Notes: a model not told the origin generated them from the sequence alone. DNA of 64,000 nt from Phoronis australis (GCA_002633005.1 NMRA01000110.1:837552-901551); one strand, 5' to 3'; numbered from the stretch's first letter, positions 11,061 to 24,400 are shown. Translations and numbers: made by a program.

Positions 11061-13290
11061 AATATTAATAAATACAGGAGAGTTTTTAAAAGTAACAGTA
11101 GTAGCAGTAGTAGTAATTCAATTTATTCATTTTACAATTAATACAAATTAAATGTTATGGAGATTCCGTGAAGGATCCGAAGGGGCCGCTGCAGCCACAA
11201 GATTGAGCCCACTTTGTATTCAGATAGATCCGCGTTGTCCACTGCCGTGGAGAGTGGATATTGAGCTGCATTGAACCTATGCCTTCTGCCACAAAATACG
11301 TTTTGATTTAGAGCCCCATTGTGGATTACCTGAATTAAAAGTGATTCGCCTGCTCGATAAGAACTGATATCTCGTTATTTCTTCAAAGTAAGCTCGTGTT
11401 ACATCGGTTCACAACGGACACGTGTTCGGTCAAACTCAGAAAAGAGACAATATGCAATAAATGGTATCAAAATGTTTGTTGTTTGTTCTCCAGTGGCCAC
11501 TCTACATGTACTTAACCTGAAGTTTATCGACTTTTTCTCGATGACGAAGCGTTGTAAACTGAATGTACATTTATTTACGAAATGCGTGGAATAAGAACAA
11601 AGCAAATGTTCTTGTGGATTTACCGACCTCGTGGTAAAATCAAACGTTTAAAAAATAATATCGAACTCTAACTATGAGGCATTTCTTATGTATAACAATG
11701 AACAAACGTTGAAATGCTGCCTGAAATTGTAATAAAAGTTAAAAAAACAATGTGTTACTACCGCAGGAGTTTTTAAAGCCGGGCAATGTTCAAAGAGTAA
11801 CTCGCAATTTAATCCTATTAAAGTTATCTCTTTTTATTACCTCTTCATCACGTTTCCGCAACTCTCCGTTGAATATTGTTTGTAATTACGTAAATTGTTG
11901 ATAGAAACAAGTTTATATTTGGAACAACGTCAACAGCCGATTGATCATTAGCACAGATTTTAGCGTTACCTGAAAACGGCAAGCGCAAAGTTGTGGTTGG
12001 TTGTAGGGTCAACAGTGTTCAAGCATCCCGTATTTATGTCGCTTTTGAAGTTTGTGGAAATCGTAATCACATGGTTTCGATGTTTTAACCTTCTAAGCCC
12101 GTGGTTCAGGCACACAATACTGCATGTTTCATGCCTTTACTGCAAGGGGTCAATTCCTTGAACATGAAATTTTCGTAGCAACGGACCTTCGGTGTAACAA
12201 TATGATTTTCTCTAAAGAAAAACATCCAGGGAGCAATAACGTTTTCATTGATGGCGTAAAAAACGGGGATTCAAAAAATACCATGCTAAACAGAAATGTT
12301 TAAAATATTAAGTTCTATGGCAGAGGCTTCGAAACAACTTCAACTTGTCGTGGGGTGATTGGTTGCCAGAGTTGCCAGCGTGAATTCAAATTTCTTAACA
12401 AAAAAGTTACAAAAACACATACCCTTGACCAACTTCTTCAAGCAGCGCTAAGAATTTTCTTCTACCGTAGTTGATTTACATCAGTTGCTTCGACTTTAAT
12501 TCCTATGTTACAAGTTGTCTCTCTTCCTTCGGATTCCTTTTTTGTTAACGCTAGATGAGGTATGTGCAAGTGAAATATTCAGATCTCCTGTAGCAAAAAA
12601 TTGTACTGGGATGATGAATCGGGAGGCGCAAATCAAAGCATCAAACAATTAGATGCCCACAGGAAACTAGAGCGCATGCTCCTGGCATAGATATCGATAG
12701 ATTGGCGTACCTCTTTTTCACTTTGTTTTTCTTTCTTATAAAAAATAATGGTAAGCATATACCGGTAACCGGCTGATGGGCACCCAAGGTACGATATCCG
12801 TGCGACAAAGGAAAACAATGGTACTTGTAGAGTCCCATAGGCGATGTATCGTGTGATGCTCGTACGCCCGTCGCATGGATCTCGCAGGTTAAACAGTAGC
12901 TTGCGAAATCCGTATCACTTGCCATGCGTAATTTCTAATAATTGCAAAATTATGATTCATAACTGTACAGTCGAAACACCCCTGGTGATTAGTATTATAA
13001 ATAATTATGCAAATGTTTGATATTCAAAGCAATTCCTTTGTTCAGTACAGGCACGTGGATACAATGTTGCTAAAGTGCATAATATATCATACGTTTTACC
13101 AAACTGAGCCATCTACAACAAGTATCTACAAACAATAAAACGTTACGAAACAACCTAACTCCTTGGTGAATTGTCAGATAAAATGTTATGTGCCCACATT
13201 TTGATAACCAATTTTAGCAGCTGAATGACGGGCAAAATGGTCCTCAAAATCTAAGCACGTTCTAAGGGAATACTAGGAGATTACCCACCA
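11061..13290. other. Intergenic, no gene recognised
   Basis: The region holds a short AGT/CAG-rich patch near 11095-11115 and otherwise unique-looking AT-rich DNA. Minus-strand open stretches around 12640-12925 show no domain I recognise. Confidence 0.35.
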
Positions 13291-13299
13291 CGGGTTAAA

Positions 13300-13720
13300 G
13301 CACCTTACTCCGAAGGCCCACTACTCTTTACTACTGCCAAGGTTCACTAGTACTCTTGAAAACACTCTCCCGAAATCGCACTACTCCGAAGAAAACACTA
13401 CTCCGAAGAAACCACAAGCCATGAAGCAACGAACTTCTTTCAGTTTAGCACATAAATCTGATACATTGTCTTTTTGTCAAGAAAACTGAAAGAAGACATG
13501 AAACAGCAATGGTAAACTACAAAGGCAGCAGAAACGACTGAAACAAGTCATTGGATTTCATTGTTCAAATATTATTTTTTTGCGTAGGCAATTTGACACT
13601 AAGTAACAAATCAATATCCTAATCCTGAAACTGAGAGAAAACTTTTGAAGGTTGAGTAAAAAAATGGAAAAAAAAAATAAAAAAAAACATTCGAAGTAAT
13701 GTTTTTTCGGAGTAGTGGGC
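13300..13720. repeat. Foldback-like cluster of ACTACTCCGAAG motifs
   Basis: The direct motif CACTACTCCGAAG and variants recur several times at 13306-13410. The inverse (TTCGGAGTAGTGGG) appears at 13705-13719, so the segment can fold back. The same motif recurs at 28575-28650. This is likely a nonautonomous element; no coding content is seen. Confidence 0.45.
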
Positions 13721-13721
13721 C

Positions 13722-14545
13722 GATTGTTCAAAAACTCCCTGGATCCCCTCGCTCCCTGCACCCCACTAACCCCTCAAACCACGAGCCCCACGACCCAGTC
13801 TACACAAGCTCGACTCGATCAGAACATAGAACAATCACTGATTTGCAGGACAAACAAGTTGGACCATGCGCTCGGCTGGCTTTTCCCTGTTTTTTGAAAT
13901 TAAGAGAGTAGATTCGGCAAGTTTGATAGCCAAAAAACATAAAAAAACAGCGTAACCAAACCACATCAAAGACCCATCAACGTTAGAAAAGTTGTTCCCG
14001 ATCTCGTCTGCTATTCACTGAATGACATATTCAAGCTTAGTTCGGGAAAGTGCGAGGAACCGACGAATATGTAATTTCATCAGTAAATGCATACAAACCG
14101 TTAACTAAAAGAGTATCTCAAAGTTACATAGAGCATGTTGTAAACGGGTATACTGTACAACAGCAATCATATAAAAATAAAATTGTGAAATCATGTCCAT
14201 TAACGTTAGCGTACCTTCTCCCTAAGTTTTATAGAAGGGGCCATTGGTAGTGGCTGTTGTTACTACATGTTTTTACGTGAGAATCATAGCATGCCATTTC
14301 AGGTCATGTTCTTCCTTCGCTTTCTGTTTTTAGCCACCGGACTTGAGCCAGAGCAGATTTGAGTGTAGGTAAGTTTCATGAGAAAGTCAATCAGCGACGT
14401 AATATGATTATGAAACATGTAAAAAGCGCACAGATTCATCTATTGCCACAGGTCGTGGGTAAAGGGGGGTTGTGGGTGGTGGAAGTTGTGGGTCGAGGGG
14501 GTCGGGGGTCGTGAGCTGTGGGTTCGAGGGAGTTTAGGAACAATC
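13722..14545 (-). mobile_element. Nonautonomous DNA transposon, copy 1 (G-rich TIR family)
   Basis: The ends are inverted repeats: the left starts GATTGTTCAAAAACTCCCT and the right, read in reverse, starts GATTGTTCCTAAACTCCCT. Inside each end is a strand-biased block, C-rich on the left (CCCCTC/ACCCC) and G-rich on the right (GTCGAGGGGGTCG). The interior matches, in reverse, segments of the copies near 29380-29900 and 37291-38145, for example the CTACCAATGGCCC block and the AGCAGACGAGA/CGATTACG block. No transposase is encoded. Confidence 0.65.
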
Positions 14546-15787
14546 CGTAGTTGGCTTTTGTAGTAGTGATTTGTTACCCTGCCCACGATGCCCGTTATTC
14601 AATGAAGTGTTGGTGTATTGCAAATTTCATGTAGATGTAGATAAGTGAACAGATTCAGAACGAATAAAAGTTATCTATAATTGCATACCATTGTAAATAT
14701 CTGTTGAGTGATTATTCCGGACGAGAGAGATTTTCAAATGCAGATTTTAGGCTATTGTTACTATTGTGTCGTAGCATTTTGGGGTTCCATTCTTTCAAAA
14801 AATCCACATGAAAATAAATGCTTGAAATACTAAGCAACCAAATTATTGTTTCTCAATGCATGGTAAAGAATTGTTATCAGATTCAAGTGTATGACTGTTG
14901 TACACAAACGTTCTTTTGTACTACATGTATGCACGGATGGTTACATTTAATTCAACCGATACTACAGTAGTACGTCAACAGCAAAACAAAAACGCACCGC
15001 CAGCATGTGTAAACACCAAGTAAACCACCTCGAAAAAATGAGGGGTGTTCACCCTGAAAAAATAATTTCTTTGCATTGGGATTTGCTGTAATCACGAAAA
15101 GCAACACATTTCGAGTTTTCGTAGCTCATCGGAAAGTCGTGGGAAGTTGAACGGTGCACGCCCTTCTGTCGACACGTCTGAAGTAGCCAAGCACTTTAAA
15201 TTGATTCACCACGGAAAAAGCAGATCTATGGCTGATTTCTTTAGGTAACTAGCGTCTTTACTCTAAGATACGTTTGGGTTTGATAAGGGCAAATACTGTG
15301 GTTCCGCAACCCTGACATTCAGGAGAATCGACGTGCAACGTTTTTACCTCAACTCTCATGACAATAACACTCCACACGTTTAATAAATTAGTCTTACGTA
15401 ATATCATACAGTGTACATGTAACGTGTTTTTTACAAAATGATAACTTCTTTTCCGAAGAGTTCCTGTTGTGGGGTGCGCTGGGGACTGGTGGCGAGTCCA
15501 TTTCATGCTACACTCTAGCAAGTTAGACCTATAGGCCTACAAGGAATGAACAAGAGGGCCGTATTCGGGAACAGTGTACTGTACAGTTGGGTAAGCTGTA
15601 CTTTCACAGCCAAGTCTTTCGAGACTTGCGCAGTATTCAATAGGCCTCTAAACACCTGTCATCTTCCTACCTGCAATAAGCACCACTGTCGTCTTCTTTA
15701 CTGAGGATTTCCGCAGAAAGGCCCAACCTGTGAAACGGCCATGCCCATGGGCGTTTATATGTAGATATAAATTCGGGTTTCAAGTGT
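14546..15787. other. Intergenic, no gene recognised
   Basis: No domain was recognised. A GGGCCGTATTCGGGAA segment near 15557 and ATGCCCATGGGCGTTTAT near 15742 resemble motifs near 62385-62460, so a small dispersed repeat may be present. Confidence 0.3.
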
Positions 15788-16135
15788 TTAGCCCTTGTAA
15801 CGTTTTTTACCGAAAATTGCAAGAGATACAAATTGACCCTGGGCTACGTGATCTTCGACAAATGCGCAAGGTTTGTAGTAGTCCATGATGAACGGGTCAA
15901 ACATAGTTGCGCTTGTAACTCTTTTGAATGGAATTGACAACCTCAGGGGGCTTAGTGCCATGCTGCGAAACGCGTTTCTGACATTGTAAAGGCTTAGAAG
16001 CTCATTGACACAACAGCTGACGAAATGCAAGTATTGGAAACAAACATCGAAGATGTCTGGGTAGAATGGTTCTAAGACACGCAAACCATTGGATCCGAAA
16101 TGAAGATTCCTCGACCGCCAAGACAACAGAAGCAT
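15788..16135 (-). other. Possible terminal coding exon, unidentified
   Basis: A minus-strand open frame of 115 codons ends in TAA at 15788. On its 5' side the sequence TTACCTTGCAGTCTCTGCAG could supply a splice acceptor, and the frame stays open from there. The predicted protein has balanced, globular-looking composition (for example RVTSATMFDPFIMDYYKP) unlike the low-complexity shadows nearby. I do not recognise a family and found no partner exon upstream. It could be chance. Confidence 0.25.
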
Positions 16136-16460
16136 AGGGCTAACTTTCCTGCAGAGACTGCAAGGTAATAAATTATAATTCTACACGGTTTGTACATAAT
16201 GTCGGTCTTCTGACATACTTTTTTCTTTGATCCCTGTGTACACTGAAAACGAAATAGAAATTATTTTCAGACATGCCAAATTTACCCAGTAAGTCACAGG
16301 GACTACGAGCGCACAGAAACTGATCCTAATTTGTATTTCTACTTGGCTCTTTATCTGCTTCATAACCAAAACCTATTTCACGAAGTGCGTGCGTAGTTAA
16401 ATACTACAAAAGAACTGTGCGAATAACCTTCCTAAACAACCTCTCACAGCAGTTGACAAC

Positions 16461-16750
16461 CTGGGCCCGGTCTCCAATCTCCGTACTCAGACTCGAATCA
16501 TGCTCAAACTCACACTTCATACTCAACTCGAGTACAGACTCAGCTTTGGTGTATTCAATGTCATACTCGAAAAATCTGTACTCGAAATTTCGAGCACGTA
16601 CTCAGTTTTCGAGTATACTCGAACTGAAGTGTATCTCATCTATATTTCGAGTACGATTTTTGAGTAAAAATTCGGAGTCTATGCTCAAATTTCAAGTTTG
16701 GTATGGCAGTGTGCTTGAAATCGTACTCGAAAATAAATACGAGCCAGAAA
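16461..16750. repeat. Array of ACTCGA/TCGAGT motifs
   Basis: Over about 290 bp the motif TACTCGA or its reverse recurs roughly every 15-25 bp in both orientations (for example ACTCGAATC, CTCGAGTAC, ATACTCGAAAA, TTTCGAGTACG). The left end reads CTGGGCCCGG. This looks like a decayed foldback or satellite-like element; no gene is inferred. Confidence 0.5.
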
Positions 16751-17890
16751 ACAAAATATCAAAAGGGAACCAAGAAACACAGCAAATCTAAAAAAATAAG
16801 TCCTCTTACCGTATCTCAGCACTTCAATTTCAGTTCAGGGATAATAGTTTTCATCTTAAATCTTCTTATTCTTCACCTTATTAACCCGCCGTATCACTAT
16901 ATGTTATGGCCGCCATTCTACCTCTACAATTCCTGGCATCAGGCGCATTGTAATCGCTTGTTGGCGAGTCATAACAAGCGTCAAAAGCAGTTGTGGGAAA
17001 AGTCGTGTGAGAAGTTTGTGCTGCCCTTATTTCGGTATGTGTGCCTACGTTTTGTAGGGTTTCCAAAAGACGAGGAGGGGAGGGAAGTGAAAAAAAAGTT
17101 CGCTTCCCTGTCAGGTACATATCTCATCATAATCATAGGTTATAGACAACTATAGTCTATGTCATAACTTAGTTACCTATAATTCCTCAATCTCCAAATG
17201 GAATTCCAGATTTTGTTTGCCGATTTCTAAGTAGACGTCTCGTCCCGTTCACTGCCACTGGTGAACTCTGAATGCCTGCACAAGTATTGTTTTTAACTCA
17301 CGTGCCAAATGTCAACTCACTTGATACATCTCGGTAAAATACAAAGCTACAGTATCAAAGTTTGACATCAGCGTAGGCCTACACAGCAGTGGGTTTTATG
17401 TCAAGACTAAATTAGCAACAGGGATATGATGTGATAAGCTGTTACATATTTCTTAAGACATTTTCGGGACTGGGTGAGGAACTCAAGAAGTAAAGCTTGA
17501 TAATTGCCAAATGTTTCAAAGAAATGGCATAAGAATATTTATTGAAACTAAAAAATGAATAACAGTTACAGAACACTTAGAATTCCACGTTATAGACATA
17601 CTCTTGTAGTTGTAGCGATTGGCTGCATATCTGGGACACAGACTTACAATCACCAGATTAATTGAAGGTGACTGACCCCTTCTGACTATCCGCGACTTGA
17701 GTAACAGCTTGTGTCTTCTGTTTAATTACCGATTGACCTATGTTACAGTAGAAACTTAAAAAGTATCAATATCTTTGCTCTCATATCAGCAATAACTCCG
17801 ACTCTAGCGGTAATTCTGGAATGTTCAAAGTTGAGATAAATTGCCAGATAACTTGCGTTCCACCCTCAAGCACGCAGACGGCGACATCTT
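16751..17890. other. Intergenic, no gene recognised
   Basis: Plus- and minus-strand open stretches around 16700-17155 show no domain that I recognise. Confidence 0.3.
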
Positions 17891-17891
17891 C

Positions 17892-18172
17892 CTAAACGTG
17901 AGGAAGATGTTATTGATAGCATGTCTATCAGTATTGGATCCTGTGAGGCAGAGAGGTCACTTTCTGTGCTCAGTCGTGTGAAGACACACTTGAGGGCAAC
18001 TATGTCTCAGGAAAGGCTTGCTGGGTTATCACTGGTGGCCATGCATCACGAAACAACAGAGACGCTAGACAAGTCACTGGTCGCCAACCGCTTTATCCAG
18101 AGCACCCAAGGCGTGTGTTCTGCAAGTCTATCTTGTTCGGCGGAAAGTGCGTTGCGTTTTGTAAATGAATAA
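17892..18172 (+). pseudogene. hAT transposase C-terminal dimerisation remnant
   Basis: The frame reads SCEAERSLSVLSRVKTHLRA, then TMSQERLAGLSLVAMH. This is the conserved C-terminal dimerisation motif of hAT-superfamily transposases and their domesticated relatives (S.AERSFS.L...K...R..M...RL..L..L..H). Nothing upstream matches the rest of a hAT catalytic domain, so this is a fragment. A hAT protein would cut and paste its element; this piece alone cannot. Confidence 0.75.
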
Positions 18173-18179
18173 TGGCAAG

Positions 18180-21100
18180 ATGTGTAAAATACATGTTTGA
18201 TCAACCACTGGGGATTAAAAAGTGTCTAGAGAGAACTTTTCAATTCAGATACTTTACATAGTAAACTTTAGGTCTCCCGACGGCCCAGGTCGGCTTCTTT
18301 GAGTTGATATTGACTCTCAATGTACTTCAGGTCCTTCGGCGAACTAGTCTTGTGCTATCCTTTTACCAGAGTTTGCTTTGTAAATCTATAAACCCCTGTC
18401 AGTACTGTTTGGCGACTGATCTTGTATTTTACAAGGATAATAAGCACGGATGTACTTTGGTCTAGTGACGGACCAGGCCAGCCTATTGCTGTGCTCTCAC
18501 TGTACATCTGGTCCCTCTGCGAACTGGTCGTGTAATTTTTTTCGCCACGTTGTACAGTATGTTTTAGTTTCGTGAAAATGTTTTGATGTGATTTGTTTAT
18601 TGATACAATTGACTTATTTCAATTGTTGCGACATACAGTAACGCAACAGTCAACGTGATTCAGCTTAATAAAGGGATACTTAAGTGTTTATTGTCGCTTT
18701 TAATAATTGACTATGGGCTGAGATCACCATTGTTCGTTACTATTCTCGTAACGAGAAAGAACTGTGTTTATTTCCGGACGTACATGTAACACTGTCGGTC
18801 TTCGTTCTTAACTTAAGGCTGCTGTCACGCGATCATCTGATGTTCAAGTGTTGGGTTTTTCGTGGCCGTCGGTGCCCTATTGGTCTTGAATATTTGGTAG
18901 TTGTCTAGGCCCCTGTATGCACACTACAGTTTTTCGTGTGCTAGTTTTCGTATGCTAAAAATCAGTGTGTGTAGACAGATGTTCCAACTAAAATTTTGCT
19001 GTTGGCATGACTCATACCCAGATGAGCACAAATATGGTTTCACGAAACTTATGAACCTAGTTCATGTCACGAAATCGAGAAAGATCTTAAATTATCTGAG
19101 ACTTCAGAGACAGGTAAACTGCCAGAAACTCGCCAGGATGCATGACAATTGCACTTTTTGGCTACAGGAACAAAAAAAATCTTACACAGGAGGGGGAACC
19201 GCGAATCCTGACCTCCCCCTTCTTGAAAACTTAGATCCGCCACTGACTTCTAGACTCCCTTGTTACCCTATGGTGTAGCAACCACCCGCATTTAATGCCG
19301 GTGAATAACGTTAAGTCTCGTATAAACGTCTGCACGCTCCTGTCGTCTACGCAGAAACCTATCCGGCGAAATCCGCCAGGTACGGCCAGATGATTAGGTG
19401 AACCGCTTTGAATCAGAAGTAAAATTATTACTATGTTAGTTGTCATTGTAGTTAGCAGTACTAGAAGCTGCAACAAGATTATTGTTGTTGTCCATCTACT
19501 GTATATCCTATATTTACTTGGTAGGCTGGGCCACTGGCCTATTAATCTTGCGTGGTGACTGGAAAACGCAGAGCACAGGCTGGAGGCTATACATGTACAT
19601 GTACAGTGTAGATGAAGCCTGACTGATAGATATTTGTAGCCAACATTTTCGTGGCGTCAATCAACAAATTGAGCGTCATTTTCACCCTAAAATTTCCAAA
19701 TCGTGCGCTGTTAAACATCACCACTCGTTTTTAAGCTCAAAGAGTGCCCATGTGTGGTTATTTTTCATTCATATCGCATCATCATAGACACGCGATGGGA
19801 GATCCGTGTAGAACTTCAAAAACGTAAAGACAACTTTGCAGTTTTGCATAAAACAAACAAAATGAAGTGTGAATGGAGACTTTGTCAAAATAGTTACGTT
19901 TACAAAATGAATAGGGCGTGATACTGACCGCGATGTGAAATCAGCCAATCTAAAGAACCCGTTACCGTCACGAGTCAAAAGAGCAAACTTCCACGTCTTG
20001 TCATTCAAAGCTGATTGTATTCTCCATAATCCAAAGTTCAATGTTTCCGATCGCCATCAACATTTGAAATACACGTAGTGGTGTTCGCCCGATGTTAAAT
20101 CGTGATACAGTGACATAATAAAACTAGCTTAATTTTTGACCCTGTGCTGAGACGAATATACATCGGCACACAATGTGACAATAGCCTGGCAACCTATTTC
20201 GCAACTGACACTCTAGAATATAAATAGCAGCCGACCACGGGGTCAAGGTCATGTGAAGGGGCGCCATGTGAGTAAATATTTCGGCCGACTAACAAGTCGG
20301 CTCTTTTGCCTACCGGTAGTCGACTCCTAGCGGACCAGATGAACAGTGATCTATGCTGCAGCAATTGCTTTGACATGAATCATGAGGTCACTGGAGTGAT
20401 GATGTAATTTGTTTACCAAAGAAGTGTGGAACATTCTAGAGGATTCTAGCATGTAGTCTGGAACATACTCGAGCCTAGTATATATTTGTAGAATGTTTGA
20501 AAAACCTAACGCTCTTACATTTGACAGGACAACAAATTGAACTGCATGATTGATAGAGGAACCACGCTGAGTTAGATTAAATCATCATTTAATTTCTTAC
20601 GAGTCATTTTTCTCTAATCTGGATCAAATGGTCGATCTAAAGTTTCATGGTAAACTACCAGAACTAAAGAGTTACCTAGCCAGTTGGTCCATGGAAATCT
20701 TACACGTACCTCCATATGGTTGCATTGCAGTTGTGAAAAGTTTGGTTCTCTCCAAATATATTAACGTTTTTGCTTGCGTGCTTAACCCATCCTAACATTT
20801 CATGAAAGTATAAAACATGATTTCTGTAGTTTTGAAAGGATGAATTTATTATTCAACAATATACACTAATACTTTAACGAGTGAACAAAGGAAAGGGGGA
20901 CATACTTTCACTCTATCACACACACGCTCATTCACACACTTCATAATGTAGTAGACAGAACACTAAACAATGTATGCATTTGATACACACATGTAACAGA
21001 TTCTTTGCATGACAGCACCAAGGCTCTCTCTTATTGTTATTTTAATAGTCAGCTTCTTTTTGTTTTTGAAAGTTAAATTAAATATAGTAGCATATTTCAA

Positions 21101-21600
21101 CAGGAATAAGCTAACGGCAGACCAATCTTTACGTAACTGTTGTTGGTTACGTAGATAAATAAAATATTTGACGACAGTGATAACATAATTAATCAACAGG
21201 GAGAATTCAGGAGAACTCAAATGGCAAAACATGAATTCATTCTTGTTATTTTGACATCTTCCCTAAGAGATTAATCAACAATCTTTGCAGTACATTACAA
21301 TGGAAAAATGTGTTCAGTATTCTTCAATAGGTTACAGTAGGAAAATTTATATGAGTTAACAACCTCCATCTTATATATCTTATATAACAAAGAGTTATTA
21401 TACACTCTGTTATGTAACAACATATACTTAATAAACAAAAATTAATGCATGGGTCGAGGGGAAGTGTAAATGGGAAGGAATATTTTTTTGATATCGTAAC
21501 GCTGTCTGTTTTTGCAATAGTTCTCTAACAAAATATTTTTGATTTTTTATTGTGCAATTTTATTGTAATCTAAGCAAATTTTATTTTATCAGCCAAACAA
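18180..21600. other. Intergenic; small repeat fragments only
   Basis: At 19232-19247 the minus strand reads CAGTGGCGGATCTAAG, a hAT-type terminal repeat of a common MITE; its other end was not located. A minus-strand open stretch at 20041-19769 has no recognised domain. Otherwise nothing is supported. Confidence 0.35.
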
Positions 21601-23900
21601 TTGCTGATGACCATGATCAATTTTTCTAGATTAAATAATACAAATTGAATTAAAACTCAGAATTTGAAAATTTTTAATCATACTGTATATTTTTGAGCAC
21701 TTCCCAAGACAACAGCTTATTTGCAGCATCAAGAAAGTCATTGATGAAACATAACCCATTCTTAGCCAAATCTATATAATAAAGTGACTTATTATTAACT
21801 GGTATCTCTCTGATATGCCATATAATCTGATCACAAACAGGCACGTTATTATGAAATTTTGATCCACCTGTCACTCACAATTTTTCTCTATAAAAATTAC
21901 CAATTGCCGTTTAAAATGACACGACCGCAGTAGCTCATCACCATAACATTTGAGAATATATTGTTGATAAAATTTCCTTCTTCCACATTTAGGAGACCGA
22001 AGGTTTTTAACCCAGTTGACTAAAGGCCTTCTTTTGTGAGGATTATATCAGGAACTTTTCAACCACCATCTTCATACATGTAGGAGGCCATTGAGATGTT
22101 TTATTCTTTATTTTAGACAGTTTCAATGCCCAAATAAAACGATTAAGAACTTTGTGACATCACTCACTTTTCAATCCTAGGACAGATATGACGTGAATAA
22201 TATTGGAATATTTAAAAGTCTCCCAAGTTCCGAATTTTTTCTTCAAATGTTTGCCTATCTTTTCTTTTTCGTATTCACTGTAATAAACGCCCTGACGTTT
22301 ACCGTTTCAATCTGGCCAATTGATGCCATACCTCTTCTTCAGCACAGACTGGTGGCCCAAACCATTCCTTAGTGTTTTCGCTTATTTGATTTTACACCAG
22401 ACACTTCGCCAAGTTTTCAAAAGCATGCAAAGCATCATGTTCCAGCTAGACTTTTCATCCTGAATAAATAACATTTTGTCATCAGCATTCTGCACTATTG
22501 TTATTTCAATCCCAAAATTAAGAGAATTAATTCCAACCTGATGACTCTTTAGTTCCACACGTAATATTAAAATGTTACTACTTAAAGTTCTCCCTTCCCG
22601 AAGGCCTTTCTTGACGTTAAAATACCCCCAAGTAAATCCGTTGCTTTGAACACAATTCAAAATATCGAAATATCGGTATACATGTACATGCATATTGTTT
22701 TTTATCCGTTGAATAAATTTGGGAACAAAATTTAGGCCGCATAGGTTTTGTGGAGAGGTAACCAATTTTTACTTACATGCGCTTTCTTAAAATCTAAGAA
22801 TATAATTTGTCCAGTTTTGGTGGCTATTTGTATGGTACAATATTACGTCCTGTATTAATCTAATATTTTGACCAATAAATCATTTGGAAACGGAAGATTG
22901 GTCTTAAGAAGGTACCGATTTAGTCGATTGGCAATAACCTTTCTGAATATTTTATAGTCACAATTCAATAACGAAATTAGTTGCCAATTTTCAAGATTCT
23001 GGAATTCGTCTGTATTTGTACTTTTTGGGGATAAGTGTAATAACACTTTTTTCTTAGGGATTTTGAAAATTTCCCTGTTTTAAAACTGTAAGTTATACAT
23101 TCCAAACATTTATTGTTTTACACAATGCGTATCCTAAACCGTCAGTGTCTGGTGTTTTGTTGCTTTAGGATTATTTTAGACTTCATCGAGCTCGTCCTTT
23201 GTGATCTCTTGTTCCAATAATAAGGACTGATCATGTGTCAGTTCTTTATAACTAGACAAACTGAAAATATCAGGGACATTAATATCCTCATATTATTTTC
23301 CTATATATTTCCATAATAAATACCATCGTAAAAAGCTCCTTGAATGTTTTTATCTCTTTTGGGTCTTGCGTCACTCTGCCATTTGACTTCAGTTCTGTCA
23401 TATAAATTTTACCATTGCTACGTTTTTCAAGATTTCAGAAATATTTAGAATGTGCTTCACCTTCTTCCACCCACTGGGCTTTACTTCTAACAAACCACCT
23501 TTTATTACAGTCATGGATTTGTAAAAATTTCTAGGTTTAATTTGCATATATTTAATCCACAATGAAACATGTGATTACTTGATTCATTTTCGAATTGTTT
23601 TATTGATTTACTATTTGATCTATTAATAACTGTTCCCGTTGCCTATTTCTTGAAAATACGAATTTTGAACTTTGTATCTAATTTTCATTTTTAAAATATC
23701 CCAAGACAAGTTTTTCTCGTTTTGGTTCTCCGTCCTCTAATTGTTTGAAGTAAATAAAATGCTATTTAATCTTGTTTGGCAAAGCTCTAGGGATAAGACT
23801 AGACACAACATTGCTTGTTTAGATTATGCCAAATACGGCTTAATAATGGTTCATATAAAAATTTCTGCCTTGCTTTAAAGATAAGAAGATTTAAAAATGC
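21600..23900 (-). mobile_element. Decayed L1/Tx1-like LINE ORF2
   Basis: Reading on the minus strand from 23.9 kb downwards there is a colinear but frame-broken ORF2. A WVEEGEAHSKYF segment (about 23500-23440) matches the pre-RT 'W.EEGE..TKYF' signature. At 23046-22855 NWQLISLLNCDYKIFRKVIANRL is an RT fingers motif. At 22765-22382 KGLREGRTLSS and QNADDKMLFI cover the RT palm, where the usual YADD is altered to NADD. At 21874-21674 NNKSLYYIDLAKNGLCFINDFLD matches the post-RT region. Element proteins would nick target DNA and copy RNA; the many frameshifts and stops rule that out here. Confidence 0.8.
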
Positions 23901-23939
23901 ATTTAGAGCATTCCCAAAACAGGCTGTTTATTGGCTATA

Positions 23940-24400
23940 AATTGCCAATAGTACCAATTTGATTAGTTTTGGTTTTGATACATGTATAGTCAATTTGTTT
24001 CAGTACTTAAACCTCCGGCCCATACAGTATACAATTATAAAAGTAACTAATACATGCCCGTAATTTGGTTGACATCATACAGACTATTAAATTCACAACG
24101 CACAATTCAACTTGGTGAATGAAACGAGTTCCAAACGTTGCAGTTTTTCATCAAATAAAGAAAGAGATCATCATCAAAGTTATTAAAATTAAGAAAAATA
24201 TAAAACTTTTTCCTAAGATATTTGTAGTTTGGACACTCTAATAAAACGTGTTTTTCATTATCCAACAACGTCAGAAAAAACAGGGCAAAAACGCTGATGT
24301 TTAGCTGTACCCAACTGTTTGCTACTTTCGATTTTTAGTTGATGATTTGAACATTTAAGACGTGCAAGAGTTGCGATGAAATGTTTTTTGTTTAGACATC
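23940..24400 (-). mobile_element. LINE 3' end remnant
   Basis: The minus strand reads ARLKCSNHQLKIESSKQLGT, then after a frameshift DNEKHVLLECPNYKYLR, the zinc-knuckle-like ORF2 tail of another LINE type. The 3' untranslated part includes GGGCCGGAGGTTTAAGTACTGAA (about 24025-24005), resembling the 3' end of the LINE at 48084. It lies just upstream of the L1-like remnant and may have inserted into it. Confidence 0.65.
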
